Shown here piece by piece: positions 48,601-58,329 of a DNA stretch of 64,000 nucleotides. Under the pieces are notes generated by a model, which searched no databases, was not told the DNA's origin, and saw only the letters and a program-made list of their open reading frames with translations. This DNA comes from Atopsyche davidsoni (lineage: Eukaryota; Arthropoda; Insecta; Trichoptera; Hydrobiosidae). Numbering within the stretch: position 1 is the first letter of the stretch; each line of letters opens with the position of its first letter. The stretch covers positions 6,596,001-6,660,000 of the forward strand of contig JAILWY010000019.1 of assembly GCA_022113835.1 (NCBI GenBank), in the 5' to 3' direction. The translations under genes were made by a program, and so were the position numbers.

Positions 48601-50506
48601 ACAATGTCTAGTTTAGGGGCTGGAAATTTGGTTTCATAGTATTCTTCGTAGAATCTGATAATCTTGCGAGAAATTTCAACAGCAAAACCAATGTTTGACA
48701 GGGTACTATTTCTCGAATATCCGTTTATGATGGGGAGGTTTTGATGTGCGATTGATTTTTGATCATAGAATGGAGCGAACAGCCCAAAAATAAAACCAAC
48801 TGAGAGAGTCGAGATTTGAGGGGTTTGATCGAAGTGATCCCATTCCCACGACGACATTCCTTCCCTGAAAATAAATAATCATTAATATTGCATTAAAAGT
48901 TTTAAGTTAACATAAGATGATCTACGATGAGTAACTAATTACTTACATGGGTTCAGACTTATTAATTTTTGTGTTTGAAAGACAAGTAAGTACTTTTGGA
49001 TGACCAATAATAAAAGTAAACGAAGCCTTGTATTTGGGCTCATCAAATGAAGGGAAAATTTGTCGTGTATTTGTAAATGAAAATGCCGAGTTCATTATTA
49101 ATCTGAAACAATATAAAATTCATATAATATATTATGATAAACATTTAAACTGATAACTTTTGAAGTAATAATACATTTGTTTTACAATCTTTTCACTTTG
49201 ATGTCCATTGGCATTAAAGATACATTTTTAACTAAAAACGCTTAAAATCTGTAATTTAATTGGAAGGTTTGGTGAAAACTTTTTTGAGTGGTGAAAATAA
49301 GCAAAGAGATTAATTACCTTTTCTTTTGTAGCTTCGGATCAAAGAAACTAGTTTTGTCTATTCCAAGGTTGCTTGCTGTTGTATCGTATTTTATATTTAT
49401 AATATATCTTTTCCCATGGACAAGCTCGTGATTTAACATTATGGTAGATTGCTCATCAAATTCATTAAAATGAACATCAACTATGTTCATTTTTTCGGTA
49501 ACTTCATCACTTTGTACAGTCACTTTATCAATATTAATATCTTTGGTATTAAGGACTATTTTGTCAGTCGAGTTTAAGCATTGGAGAAGAATATTTACTT
49601 CACCCTTCGTTGTAATGGTTTCTTCAAAAAATTTTGGGAGAATGCGAATCCTGAAAAATGAAACCGTGATTAAAAATTTTGATACTAGAAATTAACATAA
49701 ATTTAAAGCTTGTCTGTCATTGTATTCTCTGACCGAAGTCAGGCTAATAGTGATATGTAGCGACCAGTGCGTTAAAATGAGTGGAGTCCAGGGCCTTTGA
49801 TACTCTCTCGAGAAACGAGGAAATTAGCCTCTTCAAAGAGTATTTATTAAATCACTCCATGAACATTGTTGAAAACTCATGGTCAATAATTTTGAGACTT
49901 TTAAACCCAGATTTAACATCATATTAAGATTCTTGGGTTTGGATTTTTGGCTTGAGTCAGAGCATGACAAAAAAAAATTTAAATTAAAGATAGTGAAAAA
50001 TACTTACGTATATTGAATTGGAATTAAATCTCCTGGTAACAGTTTCATTTCGTTAATATTATCACTTTGTCTTACAGGCTCTGTAATAGCTTCGATAATG
50101 CTTTCAGTAGCAGGTTCAATTTGGACATCAGCTGATTCTGTCACAGGTTCTTGTTCGTCCTCCGTCGAACTGTTTTTTTTCTTGTCAGGCTTGGCCCCGA
50201 CTTGCAACAGGTTATCTTTTTTAATGTCAGGCTCAAGGTCGAGTCCTGGGCTGATGTCTATGTCAATGAGATTGCTGGTCAGGTTCAAGGCTGGGGACGG
50301 AGTCATGCTTAGTTCTGTGGGGTCAGTGCAGCTGCGGCAGTGACATGGAGCCAGATATACTATCAACACTCCAATTAGAGCTATCAGTAACAGCGCAGCT
50401 GCTGTGATGATCGCGACTTTAACCTTCGTCATGTAGCAGCCTTTCTTTTGGCCTGATACAGTGTAGTTGTTCGGGGAAGAACCGTTGGAATTATAACCGA
50501 GGTAAC
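43486..50506 (-). CDS. Aminopeptidase N-like (M1 family) membrane protein, catalytic site lost; 5' exon not found
   Basis: Exons in transcript order: 50506-50008, 49650-49318, 49102-48947, 48864-48544, 48298-48118, 48034-47884, 47673-47405, 47061-46887, 46803-46673, 46475-46344, 44824-44622, 44503-44321, 44179-44030, 43952-43874, 43653-43486. All phases agree, and 1,043 residues are open. Residues 31-54 form a membrane anchor (VKVAIITAAALLLIALIGVL) after a short cytosolic segment. Then come a Ser/Thr/Glu-rich stalk, the M1 N-domain (RQIFPSFDEPKYKASF), the catalytic fold (SQWFGGLVTHKSWNEFWLHES) and the ERAP1-like C-domain (CLVNYDERSW, LANALGCASEPWLL). HEXXH is replaced by KQIAS (461-465) although Glu484 sits at the exact X18 spacing. 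GAMEN is replaced by QTKNS (426-430), and the transition-state Tyr appears as Arg545. Topology is type II. Translation could begin at the ATG at 50432, or in an unseen upstream exon, since the first exon begins with an acceptor AG. Confidence 0.93.
45580..45617. repeat. TA microsatellite
   Basis: (AT)n with two AC interruptions. Confidence 0.9.
46168..46208. repeat. Single copy of a terminus found as a palindrome at 61321-61400
   Basis: ACGTAGTCTCCAAAACCACT followed by AGGTTTTATTTTATTATAA. The same block occurs twice, head to head, at 61321-61400. Confidence 0.65.
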
Positions 50507-50615
50507 CTAAAATGCAGAAATTATAGACAATCAATCTTAGTGAATTTGTCCAAATAAAATTTTGTACTTTTATCTAAGTATAGTGTCATGGATTGTGTAA
50601 AGCTGTATTTATGGT

Positions 50616-50633
50616 ATGTATATATATATATAC

Positions 50634-50688
<55 letters not shown>
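50616..50688. repeat. TA microsatellite
   Basis: About 70 bp of (TA)n with AC interruptions. It separates the aminopeptidase 5' exon from the gene array. Open frames through it encode only Ile-Tyr repeats. Confidence 0.9.
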
Positions 50689-50689
<1 letters not shown>

Positions 50690-50692
<3 letters not shown>

Positions 50693-52494
50693 TTCAGAAA
50701 TACTACATATAACCTACTGCAGCCAATTGTCCAGTGAAAAATCCAAGGAAAAAATTCCAACAGATTACAAAAAATGTGTTTTTGGTAGGTCAAAAGTTTT
50801 CACGCGAATATTTTTTTAAGCAGTAGTAATTATAATAATTAGATTTTTAGTAGACATAAAAAAAAAAAAAAAACTTAACTTTTTTTCTTTTTTTTTAGAC
50901 AAGTATTTTTTAAATTTATAGTAATTTGGTTAGGTCAGGCAACATAGACTATGTACGGAAAAAAAAAAGCTCGGAAAACGCTAAGAAGAACCCGTTGTGC
51001 AACCAGAGACGAGAGTGCAGAAAGACAACAGCTTCGCACAGAGTAGGTCTCCATTACGTCAGTCGTCTGTCAAACGTCATAATTCGATAGTGTGAAAGCA
51101 GTTAAGTGCCACTCGGGTGCTTAAATACTGACTCCAGAGGTTAAAATTCTGACTCCAGTGGTTAAAATTTTGACGTGTTGCTATTTAATATTCTGTCGTT
51201 TCGTAGTTATTGAATTCGAATGTGCAAAGTTTGTTATGTCAAAAAGTAAACGGTTGTAACTCGACACAAAGATGGCGCACAAGAGTAAGGTTGGAGACAA
51301 CATTTGCTACCTCTGTAAATCTGGGCTCAAGGAATTTTGCATGCATTCCGTGGCCGACTCGGATACGTCTTTTACCATCTATGATAATTTAGACTATGAA
51401 ATGGCCGAAGGTGTCGGTGATCCTAGCTATCCGATCGTTGTCACAAATATTACGCCCATTCAGAAAGTGTGGGCATGGCTCAGCTCCGAACCAATGTACC
51501 GGGCAAGGATATACCAGCCCTCAGAGAAGCGCTTGCTGCTGCAGCGCAGTCTTGGGTCTCAGACAGTCCCGAGTCCACCAAAGGCAACGTGTAGCAGCAA
51601 GCCTGTCAAGAAGCCTGTCGGGACTGTAGCACTATTGTTTCTTGGGCTTCAGCAACCCTCGTCCCCACCGGCGGTAGTGCAGAGTGTCCCACAAACTGTA
51701 CGTGACCTAGTGCAGGAGCAACGCATAGCGCGAATCGAGGAGCGACGCAAGGAGCGACACATGGAGCGACGGTGGGAGCTACATGAGGGACACGGGGAGC
51801 CACACGAGGAGGGACACGACGAGGAACAAGAGGCGCAATGCAGGAAGCGACGCAAGAATCAACGCAGGGAGCAACATGAGAAGCGACGCGGGGAGCGGCG
51901 CATAGAGTCAGACCCACAACTGTGAGTGTGCTCACACAGCTCACCACACGACTATTGGCATCCTTCACCCACACCTGGTGAATCGGTGATCTTGAACGAG
52001 AACCAAGTGATGTTTAAGAAGAAGATTGACAGCAAAAATGTATTTATTTCTAAAGAATGTATTTAATTAGATGTATAAAGCTTAATAAAAATAGGTTCAA
52101 TCATAAAAGATATTGTCCCTCTTTTAGCTCGGAATCACTATTTATTTTCAATGTTCATTACATTCTTATTTTCATATGTTTTTAAATATAAATGTACGCT
52201 CTTTTTTTTAGTTCCATCAGCCACAAGTATGGCATAGTTATGTTATTTTGAAAGCAAACATATTATGTTTCTCCTATTATAACATTATAAATGCTCATAT
52301 TGTGTTAAGAGAGTCAAGTGTGAGGTTATGCTTTACTTTCTTTTGTTTCCATTGGCAAATATCGCCCTTTTTATCTATTTTTTTGAATATTCCTTTGTTA
52401 TTTTATCTACAGATTTACAGTCTTTAAAGAATTAAGATATTTGTTAGAAAGGTTGTTCCATACAGCCATTAATTAATGAGTAATATATTTAAAC
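50690..52494 (+). repeat. Array unit A (gene plus flanks)
   Basis: Starts TTTTCAGAAATACTACATAT, followed by AAATGTGTTTTTGGTAGGTC. Unit C begins in the same way at 59297. Shared blocks include CAGAAAGACAACAGC, TGCCACTCGGGTGC and GTTAAAATTTTGACGTGTTG in the leader, the ORF, and 3' AAAAATGTATTTATTTCT and AAAAGATATTGTCCCTCTTT. R2 interrupts the unit at 52495 and it resumes at about 53530. Confidence 0.75.
51272..51925 (+). CDS. Unrecognised basic protein, multicopy gene family, copy A
   Basis: A single-exon frame of 217 codons. The N-terminus contains a CYLC/EFCMH cysteine pair and an acidic stretch (YEMAEGVGD). The middle carries the block best shared with copy C: QKVWAWLSSEPMYRAR, then YQPSEKRLLLQRSLG. 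From about residue 150 the protein is a run of Arg/Glu/His-rich repeats (RIEERRKERHMERR) likely to form a long charged helix. I know no family with the VWAWLSSEPMYRAR motif. Compared with copy C the frame stops early, at DPQL: bases encoding QLLS are missing there and a TGA comes into frame, while downstream sequence (HPSPTPGES) still matches copy C out of the ORF. The ATG is supported by copy C starting at the equivalent place (AACTC-ACAC-AAG before ATG). It lies 0.8 kb upstream of the aminopeptidase-like gene, divergent. Confidence 0.6.
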   Translation: MAHKSKVGDNICYLCKSGLKEFCMHSVADSDTSFTIYDNLDYEMAEGVGDPSYPIVVTNITPIQKVWAWLSSEPMYRARIYQPSEKRLLLQRSLGSQTVPSPPKATCSSKPVKKPVGTVALLFLGLQQPSSPPAVVQSVPQTVRDLVQEQRIARIEERRKERHMERRWELHEGHGEPHEEGHDEEQEAQCRKRRKNQRREQHEKRRGERRIESDPQL

Positions 52495-53530
52495 TAGAAA
52501 TGTAGCCCGTCATAAAATGACGTATTCGATGAACGATGCAATAGTGATTGAACATATGTTTGGCTGACAATTAGATGAATATTTTATTTCATTTTGCACA
52601 CATATATTTGAAATAACCGGATATTAATTTCTAAAGCAAAGCCATTCTAGGAAATATCACATTTCGTGTCACAAACAACGAATCACTTTCACTGCACTGT
52701 TCTTTATTAGATGCAGTCTTAATCACGTTCAATTGTGCTATTCTTTTCTTTACTAATATGTACCATATTAGTAAATATAATAACCCCGTAATGGGTAATA
52801 AATACGCATCTTGATTGACTAATCCATAACATAGATATAAACTATTCTTTTCTAATTACGTTTGCTGTGCTTAAACGGTGTTATTTTTTTAGGAGGCATT
52901 TTAAGTTATTAATGATGTGATTAATAATTTCTAATGCAACTAAAAAATAAAATTGGTACTTGTGTCAAGCTGACATAAGTTGAAAATTTCTTAGAAGCAT
53001 CATATTTTGTTTTTTTGTAAAAATTCTAAATTTGAAATTCTCGCTGCGAACAACAGAATCATATAATTCGTACATAAAGCATATTTGATAGTTTACTAAT
53101 ATGATTAGGCACATTAGTTCATATATAGAAGATGATTTTAAAGAAACTCTCAGAAAAATATCATCGTGATTTGTGTGGAATCCCACACAAATCACGATGA
53201 TATTGATGAGAGTTTCTTTAAAATCATCTTCTATATATGAACTAATGTGCCTAATCATATTAGTAAATATAATAACCCTGTAATGGGTAATAAATACGCA
53301 TCTTGATTGACTAATCCATAAACATAGATATAAATATTTAATAGTTTTATTTAATTAGTTTATGAATGAAAATATTATCCTATTGTCTTGAAATTCGGCA
53401 CATAACTGCGGAAAAACTTACTAAACTTACGTGCAAAAAATCAGCATTGTATCTTTTAAGATATTCTATAGAGAAGCAAAAAATGAAACATAAACACACA
53501 CACACAATGGCTATTATTATAGTAGATTTA
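52495..53530. repeat. Repeat R2, copy 2, split by a foldback element
   Basis: 52495-52770 matches the first part of 21652-22095 (CCCGTCATAAAATGACGTAT, CACATTTCGTGTCACAAAC) and 53331-53530 the last part (TTAGTTTATGAATGAAAATA, TCTTTTAAGATATTCTATAG). The piece between is the foldback element. R2 itself is inserted in array unit A. Confidence 0.7.
52771..53330. mobile_element. Foldback element related to 16803-17160
   Basis: Near-perfect palindrome centred at 53180 with arms of about 85 bp (53093-53268; AAATATCATCGTGATTTGTG against its complement). It is bracketed by direct copies of GTAATGGGTAATAAATACGC at about 52790 and 53280. It could form a large cruciform. Confidence 0.7.
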
Positions 53531-53943
53531 AAAATCTTGTAATATATTTTATGTAAAACGTAAGACTGAATAAAGAAATGTATTAAAATATCATCTTTTA
53601 TTTAAAACAAATAAGTGCACCCGGATAAGCAGGAAAGATAAATAGGCTTAGCCAGAAAATATCATTATTGACTTATAAGCACATTCCTGTTCTAAAGTGT
53701 GGGCTTCATAAATGCAACCTGTGTATTTTGAGCTTCGATTCCTTTTAGATTATGCAGAGAGTTTAAGACCTGACTGTAACGATGGTCTCGCTGACATGAG
53801 TGTGATTTTCTAATTGCAAAAGATTCTCTTCAGCATACTGCTCTCAGATGTTTGAACTGAGTAAGCCGAACAATTGATTAGAGTAAATTTGTTTCACCTA
53901 TGAGATTAAATAAACTCATTATACTGCAATAGATTGAATATGA
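53531..53943 (+). repeat. Array 3' flank, copy 1
   Basis: ATATATTTTATGTAAAAC, AAATAAGTGCACCCGGATAA, TATTTTGAGCTTCGATTCC and AGTTTAAGACCTGACTGTAA. It recurs at 54940-55360 and 62070-62455 in the same orientation. Confidence 0.8.
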
Positions 53944-54128
53944 AAATAACGCAGGAAGTGACGAAAGCAGCAATGCAGGGAACGACACGAGAAGCAACGC
54001 AGGGAGCGGGTCGAGGAGTTACTTCCCCAACTGCAGTTACTGTCAGTGTGCTCACCACACGACTATTAGCATCCTTTACCCACACCTGGTGAATCGGTGA
54101 TCTTGAACGAGAACTAAGTGACGGTTAA
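53944..54128 (+). pseudogene. Array gene, copy B: 3' remnant only
   Basis: Retains the end of the Arg-rich region (AGGAAGTGACGAAAGCAG) and the C-terminal segment RVEELLPQLQLLSVCSPHDY, which then hits TAG where copy C continues. The N-terminal half and the VWAWLSSEP block are absent. It joins directly onto the 3' flank of unit A, so a deletion removed the front of this copy. Confidence 0.65.
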
Positions 54129-55422
54129 GTAAGTAAGCGCATGCAAGCATTTCATGAGCTCATGTCATATCATTTTTGTTTCTCCTAGCCGTATAGTCGT
54201 CTTCATTTATATTTGTTAGTATTACTAATTTATTTGATTTTTCCGTTAACAATAATTTGAAACTTATGATTAAGTTTCTTTACTATCAAATTTTAAATGC
54301 TCAAACTAGACTTAAACTGATACTTTCAATTGTTCTCTTATGGTTAAAAGTCTTCGGTCTTTTGATGTGAATATGTATAAGCTAATAATACTATTCAGAT
54401 TGTTGTAACATACAATATAAATGTATATATTTATAATATTCTCATGTTATTGTGTATACAGTTATAAAATAATTTATAATCTGAAATACACAATTGGAAG
54501 GTTGTGCCATATAGGTGTTTAATAAAGCCGCTGTGCACTTCGCCTTGTGTGTATTGGCGGTCCTCGCTCACACTGGCTGAGAGGAAGATTATTAAAATGT
54601 ACCAAATGAAGCTTGGGGTAAAGAAGAGTGAGGCTCCTGAGTAGCACCATAATAATTATTAAAACTAATAGTGTATAGTACCGGGGTGTACTCTTGTTAA
54701 ATATATTAAAGTTATCTTGTCTTTAATTTATTATAAAACTCAAAAAAATTGTGCAGGGAATTGTACTATGTGTCAATGATCTTAATTAACTTGATTGAAG
54801 TTTTATTAAATTTTCATCTTTTTGTTTGAATTTTCCTATGTTATTTTATCTATAGATTTAAAGTCTTTAATGATTTGAAATATTTGTTAGGAAGGTTGTG
54901 CCATAGAGGCGTTAATTAATGAGTAATATATGTAAATTTTTAAATCTTGTTATATATTTTATGTAAAACATAAGACTGAATAAAGAAATGTATTAAAATA
55001 TCATCTTTTATTTTAAAAAAATAAGTGCACCTGGATAAGCAGGAAAGATAAATAGGCTTAGCCAGAAAATATCATTATTGACTTATAAGCACATTCCCGT
55101 TCTAAAATGTGGGCTTCATAAATGCAACCTGAGTATTTTGAGTTTCGATTCCTTTTAGATTATGCAGAGAGTTTAAGACCTGACTGTACGATGGTCTCGC
55201 TGACATGAGTGGGATTTTCTAATTGCAAAAGGTTCTCGTCAGCAAACTGCTCTCAGATGTTTGAACTGTGTAAGCCGATCAATTGATTATAGTGAATTTG
55301 TTTCACCTATATGATTAAATAAACTCATGATACTGCAATAGACTGAATATGAATTCTGAAATGGAACTTATGAAACTGCATCTAGAAAAAAATAAAATAT
55401 TGTCATAAGTGTCATTGATCTA
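54129..55422 (+). repeat. Array unit B 3' region
   Basis: GCATGCAAGCATTTCATGAG through TGTGTATTGGCGGTCCTCGC, then the second copy of the 3' flank at 54940-55360. It matches 60767-62460 of unit C with several small gaps and ends at the maT insertion. Confidence 0.7.
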
Positions 55423-56689
55423 CAGGGTTAGGCACTCGATGTGTAGCATATTCAAAAGGCCATAAATTCGGTTTGGAAAATGATTTTTATTTATTTCAAA
55501 GTACAGAATGTGTGAAAATAATCAACAATTCACTTTGTTTCAATATGACCACCTTTTGTCTTGACTATGGCCTTGAGACGGTCAAAAAACGAATCGCAAG
55601 CTGCCCGAATGTGATTTGCCGGTATTTTGGCCCACTCACGGACTATGGCTTTCTTCAGCGTCTCGAGGCTGGTGTATTTTTTAACTCGGACATTGCTCTC
55701 CAAAATGGCCCAGAGAGAATAATCCATTGGATTCGCGTCTGGTGAATTCGAGAGCCATTGTATGGACGAAATGAAGTTCGGAACGTTGTTTTTCAGCCAT
55801 TCTTGGCTCACTCGCGCTTTGTGAGACGGTGCCGAGTCTTGTTGAAAGGTCCATGGTCTGGGACCGAAATGTTTGTCTGCCCACGGCTTCATAGCAGCCT
55901 CCAGAATACTTTTCCGATAATATGTCGCATTTACTTTGACACCAGGCTCAATGAAAACGATTGGAGAGCGCCCATCCGCGGTTACAGCGGCCCAAACCAT
56001 TATTTGTGGCGGGTGCTGCTTTCTGGTGACCAACCGATGGCTCAAATTCTCGTATGAACGTTGGGTCAAGTAAACCCTATCATTTTGAGAGTTTACAAAT
56101 TGCTCAATTGGGAAATTTTTCTCGTCAGAAAACACGATGTTCGGAAATTGACCGCTTTCGGCCAAGCGAAGCAACTCCTTCGCTCTCTCAGGTCTAATTT
56201 GTTGCTGCTTCGGTGTAAGATCCTGCGCTTTTTGGAACTTGTAAGGCTTGACCTTATGCTCATTTTTCAATATGCGTCGGATGCTGCGATTGGATATTTT
56301 TAGTTCTTTAGCCATTTGATTGGCACTTCGTCGTGGATTTCGCTCAAGTCGCTTCTTCACTTTTCGAACCATCTTAGGTGACGTTGCAGTCTTTTGATGA
56401 CCACCTCCATGGCGTTTTGCGATGCTACCAGTATCATTATAACGAGTTATGGTGCGATAAATAAAATTTTTATTCACTTCGAGGTGTTTGAGGTCACGAA
56501 CAATTCACACTATTACGTTTGAATTCCATCGCTTATAGCTTTTTTTTGCGTTTACTTTTGGCAAAATGCTTTTCCACGCTTGTAAACGATACTCGGAACT
56601 GTCAGTTAGCAAATTTATAAACAGCTGCTGCTAGTGTTACAGCTGCGACAACGGTCTGAAGTTGGTTACACTTCGAGTGCCCAACCCTG
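55423..56689 (-). mobile_element. maT transposon (Tc1/mariner superfamily), complete
   Basis: TA duplications at 55421-55422 and 56690-56691. The left terminus is CAGGGTTAGGCACTCGATGT and the right, on the opposite strand, CAGGGTTGGGCACTCGAAGT. The length of 1,267 bp and the encoded DD37D transposase place it in the maT clade. The right end abuts a TA microsatellite, which offers many TA targets. It is inserted in the 3' part of array unit B. Confidence 0.93.
55530..56529 (-). pseudogene. maT transposase (DD37D), N-terminal frameshift
   Basis: An open frame of 315 codons from 56477 to the stop at 55530 has two helix-turn-helix segments (KKRLERNPRRSANQMAKELK, then NRSIRRILKN) and the catalytic residues VFSDEK, FQQDSAPSH and NPMDYSLW. 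There are 37 residues between the second and third Asp, the maT spacing. The likely original start is the ATG at 56529 (MEFKRNSV). It runs into TGA after a few codons, while the continuing frame (VRDLKHLEVNKNFIYRTI) picks up in another register. About ten codons between the two appear lost, judging from family length. The catalytic part is intact. Confidence 0.9.

Positions 56690-56691
<2 letters not shown>

Positions 56692-56765
<74 letters not shown>
56692..56765. repeat. TA microsatellite
   Basis: About 74 bp of uninterrupted (TA)n next to the maT right end. Confidence 0.95.
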
Positions 56766-56769
<4 letters not shown>

Positions 56770-57210
56770 CACAAACTCCATGACAGGCGGTTGGTAGGCC
56801 GCTATAGACTCGAGAACCACCGAACCGATGTGCTTCAAACCGGTTTATTTGAAAGCCAAAAATACTGAGGTTGTTTGAGGCCATTAAAATTTAACAATTG
56901 ATAATCAAATTCGGTTTCCCATACAAATTACATTTCCAATACAAAAATTTCCATTTCAAAAAAGGAGCTAACATTTTCGCGTATATGCAGGCTGCAAACA
57001 AAACAAAAAAACACTGATCTTGATGTTTGTAAATGCAGGCTGGCAAGTTGCCGTTGCCTAATGCAGGCTGGCAAGTTGCCGTTGCATAATGCAGGCTGGC
57101 AAGTTGCCGTTGCATAATGCAGGCTGGCAAGTTGCCGTTGCATAATGCAGGCTGGCAAGTTGCCGTTGCATAATGCAGGCTGCCACAAAAAAAAAAACAC
57201 AGAACTGTCA
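56760..57210. mobile_element. Helitron-associated non-autonomous piece (tentative)
   Basis: Starts TATATAAAAACACAAACTCC after a TA tract. A parallel start (TATATAAAACACAAACTCAA) lies at 57227. Both continue with AAACCGGTTT, GGCCATT/GACCATT and TTTCCATACAAA blocks. The TATATATAAAA leader and the internal minisatellite fit Helitron or Helentron non-autonomous elements, and a Rep-domain fragment is next door. Confidence 0.45.
57033..57186. repeat. 28-bp minisatellite, five copies plus a partial
   Basis: ATGCAGGCTGGCAAGTTGCC with GTTGCATA completes the unit. Starts are at 57033, 57061, 57089, 57117, 57145 and 57173 (partial). Copies are nearly identical. The repetitive open frames through it are artefacts of the repeat. 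Confidence 0.95.
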
Positions 57211-57226
57211 TTAATCTATCTATCTA

Positions 57227-57870
57227 TATATATAAAACACAAACTCAAAAATCAGCGCATATGAAGCTGCGCTAAGCTTTAGCAAACCGGTTTCATTTGA
57301 ATGCCAACAATACTAAGATGGTTTTAGACCATTCAAACAATGCATTAAATACATTCAGTCTATTAATTAGGTCGATTTCGACATTTTCCATACAAAAATT
57401 TTCAACGTCTGTAAAGTCGACATCGTTCCACGCAAAAAATTTGAAAAAAGAACATTGTGAAGATCGCGCATAAAACAAAATCACTATCTGTCATTCACAA
57501 CAGAGAGTTTTATCATAGTGAGTTTGTCTGTTTATATATGGGAAAAAAATTCAGTTCACTGTTGACATGTTCGAATTGCGAGTCGAAGATTATATTCATT
57601 TGCGCGATGCAATTGCAAATGATGGAAACGCTGCCAACATTGGTCAAATGTGCATACTTTTTGCTTCGTGTACAGGAAGTCCAAGACATATGCATGAGTA
57701 TGCTCAAGATGCATTGACGTATGTTCAAAGATACGGGCGACCAGATCTTTTCACATGTACAATCCTGCTTGGTCGGAAATCAAAGATTTGCTATCGTGCC
57801 TTAAAATAAACATCGCTAAAACAACAAATGAAAACGGTAGCTATCTTTGATCTTGCTAATCAATGAAATA
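57227..57870 (+). pseudogene. Helitron fragment with part of the Rep N-terminal domain
   Basis: The 57567-57760 frame reads VEDYIHLRDAIA, then GQMCILFASCTGSPRHMHEY and AQDALTYVQRYGRPDLFT. This is the conserved Helitron_like_N signature (TGSPRHMxxxYQDAM, GKPDLFITFTCNP). A frameshift near 57750 moves the continuation (NPAWSEIKDLLSCLK) into another frame, and stops follow. The catalytic Rep HUH and helicase parts are absent. The upstream TATATAAAACACAAACTC could be the element 5' end. Confidence 0.75.
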
Positions 57871-58329
57871 AAAAATCCAAGAGGATGGCGAGAAAGCGCA
57901 GAATTAAAGCAGGCGTGTCTGATGATGATTGTTATATCAGGAAATTTAAAGCAGCTTATGACGTGATAAATAATTTACCTAGATTTTTTTGTTGAGTGAT
58001 TTTTACACTTAGCTAATGCGGAACACTCCCTGAGTGAATATTTATAGAAATGTGAAATTCTGAATTAAAGACGTGAAGATATATAAGTGGGACAAATCTG
58101 GGAAAGGGATTTCATTTTAGCCATTCAAAAATATGGTTCGGAAAGTAATTTCGTTTTTACTCAACAGTATTTTTCACGGCCAACTTCATACTTTAACCGC
58201 ATAATAGTTATATATTTTGGTAGCTGATATAGCAAAGTTTGTTTGTGAAAAAGTTCTATTGATTATACGGAGTAGTTTTTGGTTGGTGTCCTATCAAATA
58301 TAGTAATAAATAAAGTAAAAATATATATA
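57871..58329. other. Non-coding DNA
   Basis: AT-rich. Some Helitron-derived sequence is possible, but I see no motif. Confidence 0.4.

Noticed and set aside
50521..50793. Open frames of Ile-Tyr repeats on both strands
   Set aside because: Produced entirely by the TA microsatellite; the same applies to 56602-56884.
51606..51974. Cys/Arg/Val-rich frames antisense to array gene A (and the equivalent at 60245-60779)
   Set aside because: Shadow of the Arg-rich repeats. The plus-strand frame is the one conserved between copies A and C.
57033..57186. CRISPR-like array
   Set aside because: 28-bp units are directly adjacent with no spacers and the context is insect transposon DNA.
56891..57211. Repetitive open frames on the minus strand (LPACIMQRQLAS units)
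   Set aside because: The 28-bp minisatellite shifts frame each unit and leaves all frames open. No start context, no homology.
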